Below the pieces are notes generated by a model. It had not been told where the DNA came from. It saw nothing but the letters and a program-made list of their open reading frames with translations, and ran no database searches. Below, one piece after another: positions 50,632 through 52,096 of a DNA stretch of 52,096 bases. This stretch comes from a virus. The position numbers were made by a program, and so were the translations under genes. Each line of letters starts with the position of its first letter. The stretch's first letter is position 1. The stretch covers positions 1 through 52,096 of IMG/VR virus record IMGVR_UViG_3300025168_000009; one strand, written 5' to 3'.

Positions 50632-51384
50632 TTATATAGGCTCATCGCCATGTGTTTGTTGTATTGATTTAGGCCTTTCTGCGGCCTCTATCTTATCTGG
50701 AGTAAATCCTTGAAACATAGCTCCAGTAAGTGTTGTTACTTGCGTTTTGTTCTTATCTTCCATATCTAAAATATCCGCTAACTTAAACAAAGCTTTTAAC
50801 TTTGTATCCTCCTTTTCGCTAGAGTCAATTACCTCCTTTATATTACTGAGAACATAGTTCTCATCTAATCCTAAGGCTTCCATATATGGCTTTAATTCTT
50901 CTTTCATAGCACTCCTTATCCTTGCAGTTTTGACAAGCTGTCCTGAACGTATTCCAGCATAGTGCGGATTGTTTGTAGGAAACGCTTTAATATACGCTTC
51001 CCTGTGATCCATACCACTTGCAAGATATTGGACAAATATCTCTTCACGTGTGGATAAATTTTCTCTATCATCCAACCTTTGATTTCTTTCAATGTCACCT
51101 CCAATTGAGTATATGTTTGTTCTTTTAGATGTATCCATCTTTGTATTAGTTGATACTACAAAGGTACCAGTACATGTACCTACATAGTCTACTTTACGCA
51201 CCTTTCCTTTAGGCTTAGTCATACTACCTTTACGTAAAATTTGCACCACACAGCCATCATCTGCAAGTACCCAATCAGAGAGGACGCACTCCCGCCACTC
51301 CCGCAAATAATGTATATTTGAAGGTACTTCATCTTCAGAATCAAAAACCGTATGTTGTATTTTATTAACTTTATAATGTCTCAT
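50632..51384 (-). CDS. terS: Terminase small subunit
   Basis: The 250-residue protein carries a terminase-small-subunit region: STREEIFVQYLASGMDHREAYIKAF near residues 110-134, followed by SGQLVKTARIRSAM, a helix-turn-helix DNA-binding arrangement, and a C-terminal oligomerisation helix. The first 100 residues are an extra domain. It recognises phage DNA for packaging. GGAGAG precedes the start at the correct distance. Confidence 0.8.
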   Translation of the reverse strand: MRHYKVNKIQHTVFDSEDEVPSNIHYLREWRECVLSDWVLADDGCVVQILRKGSMTKPKGKVRKVDYVGTCTGTFVVSTNTKMDTSKRTNIYSIGGDIERNQRLDDRENLSTREEIFVQYLASGMDHREAYIKAFPTNNPHYAGIRSGQLVKTARIRSAMKEELKPYMEALGLDENYVLSNIKEVIDSSEKEDTKLKALFKLADILDMEDKNKTQVTTLTGAMFQGFTPDKIEAAERPKSIQQTHGDEPI

Positions 51385-51393
51385 TCACACTCT

Positions 51394-51416
51394 CCGAACC
51401 CCGCCAAGGGGTTTGG
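51394..51416 (-). promoter_or_regulatory. Hairpin just upstream of TerS
   Basis: AACCCC (51397-51402) pairs with GGGGTT (51408-51413) around GCCAA, with CC/GG beyond one mismatch. It borders the TerS ribosome site (GGAGAG), so it could modulate TerS translation or act as a weak stop after the first late gene. Confidence 0.4.
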
Positions 51417-51420
51417 TTTA

Positions 51421-51579
51421 TTAAGCAATTCCAAGTATCTCACAATCCTCTAAATAAGGTAATAATTCTACAGGCAACTCAATAACATGTTCACCTGTAT
51501 CTAACCAAACACGATCCTCTCCAGTCTCATCATAGTCTTCACAATCATAATCTATGACTAATTTATATTCTTTCTTCAT
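51421..51579 (-). CDS. 52-residue acidic protein, first late gene
   Basis: The ATG at 51579 is preferred because GGAGGCTGTT lies just upstream. A longer reading from 51618 would start inside the structured element and lacks a ribosome site. The product is acidic and beta-like (KLVIDYDCEDYDETGEDRVW). No family recognised. It opens the leftward unit and may be regulatory. Confidence 0.6.
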   Translation of the reverse strand: MKKEYKLVIDYDCEDYDETGEDRVWLDTGEHVIELPVELLPYLEDCEILGIA

Positions 51580-51591
51580 AACAGCCTCCAC

Positions 51592-51687
51592 TTTAAGATA
51601 GAGAAATCCCCTGAGCACCAGAGGTACTTTTTGGATCTTTAACTCAAAATTTCATTTAAGACCAGTTATTTTCTCCCATATCTTAAA
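51592..51687 (-). ncRNA. Stem-closed leader element of the late unit
   Basis: TTTAAGATA (51592-51600) pairs perfectly with TATCTTAAA (51679-51687), enclosing 78 nt, with AGAAA/TTTTCT continuing inside. It lies immediately upstream of the first late gene's ribosome site, so it probably forms the 5' leader of the late transcript. Confidence 0.5.
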
Positions 51688-52025
51688 CTTATACTTGAGC
51701 AATTTTTATCGGTTATCGGGGGAATCCTTACATCTATATGATGAGGCAACCCAACGTCTGACCCATTTAGCAGAACCTTCACAGGGGTACTATCTGGGTG
51801 ATAGCATAATGCTACCGATGAGTTAATATACCATGCTTAAAGCTAATGACAAAACTATTTTGGGTAAAATGAAAAAGGTTTCAAAAAATGTAGGATTTTG
51901 GTATGTGGGGTTATTTATATAGGTATACCCCTAAATAGGGTTTTTAGTTAACACTTTTTAGTTATTTTTGATTTGATATTTTAGTTGAGATTTTAGTATT
52001 AATAATTAAATAAATGGAGATATAA
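51688..52025. promoter_or_regulatory. Divergent control region between late and early units
   Basis: No convincing gene is present in these 338 bases (about 450 bp counting both gene starts). Contents: tandem TTATCGG repeats (51706-51719), a palindrome TAGCAT-A-ATGCTA (51802-51814), a GGGGT/ACCCC inverted repeat near 51907-51931, CCCTAAATAGGG followed by five T (51929-51945), and four TTTTAGT repeats (51942-51998) before the first early gene. Promoters and perhaps an origin belong here, but no clear -35/-10 pair can be fixed. Confidence 0.5.
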
Positions 52026-52096
52026 ATGATATACTTAGAAGATGTAAAAGATGAGGTGAATGCAATGTCTGTAGTACCAGAGTTAGAAGTACAAGC
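51970..52096. repeat. 127-bp terminal overlap, right copy
   Basis: Identical to bases 1-127. It carries a partial second copy (52026-52096) of the first early gene. It should be trimmed when the sequence is circularised. See the left copy for interpretation. Confidence 0.95.

Noticed and set aside
50916-51104. Alternative-frame ORF inside terS
   Set aside because: It lies wholly inside the TerS frame with no ribosome site and non-coding-like composition.
1-52096. CRISPR array, insertion sequence, integrase or attachment site
   Set aside because: No regularly spaced direct repeats, transposase-like ORF or recombinase motifs were seen.

Overview
The window is one complete or near-complete genome of a tailed DNA phage. 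The last 127 bases (51970-52096) repeat the first 127 bases exactly, so the sequence is a circular or circularly permuted molecule of 51,969 bp opened inside the first gene. A 127-bp overlap is typical of an assembler k-mer overlap, so it need not be a biological terminal repeat. The DNA is AT-rich, the standard genetic code works throughout, and nearly every gene has a strong AAGGAG-type ribosome binding site. The portal, nozzle-like, ejection-like and giant virion proteins, with no tape measure or tail tube or sheath gene, suggest a short-tailed (podovirus-like) phage. The host cannot be read from the sequence. The general gene style resembles phages from aquatic metagenomes, and the regular Shine-Dalgarno sites argue weakly against a Bacteroidota host. 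No integrase, repressor, DNA polymerase, sigma factor or T7-type RNA polymerase was seen, so a lytic lifestyle is likely.

Layout: there are two opposed transcription units. The rightward (plus) early unit, 57-13035, carries many small genes and a replication/recombination set: ERF annealing protein, a DUF669-like ssDNA-binding candidate, an archaeo-eukaryotic-type primase fused to a PriL-like Cys domain and a RecA/DnaB-type helicase, DUF932, DUF1599 and a Holliday-junction-resolvase-like nuclease. The leftward (minus) late unit, 51579-13071, runs in order: TerS, lysozyme/transglycosylase-like protein, TerL, portal, scaffold-like protein, major capsid protein, decoration-like protein, connectors, a long fibre/adhesin cassette, holin-like genes with a metallophosphoesterase, nozzle-like protein, and four large ejection-type virion proteins. 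The units converge on a 14-bp hairpin at 13044-13080 and diverge from a control region of about 450 bp spanning the window junction.

Two things stand out. First, the 2992-residue late protein (15687-24665) carries a DxDGD motif, DNDGD at residues 2162-2166, followed by a His and Pro spaced roughly as in the catalytic barrel of cellular RNA polymerase beta-prime. This makes it a candidate virion-carried two-barrel RNA polymerase, which would explain the lack of any other phage transcription factor. Second, the non-coding spaces are full of structured elements. There is a tandem row of five tRNA-sized modules next to a tRNA-Met (603-1165), each closed by a 6-10 bp stem. At least eight more spacer elements of 37-112 nt are closed by 8-14 bp stems, and some fold by eye into three-way junctions. 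I know of no family that explains this set. GOLLD/ROOL-type large phage RNAs are the closest known idea for the first block.
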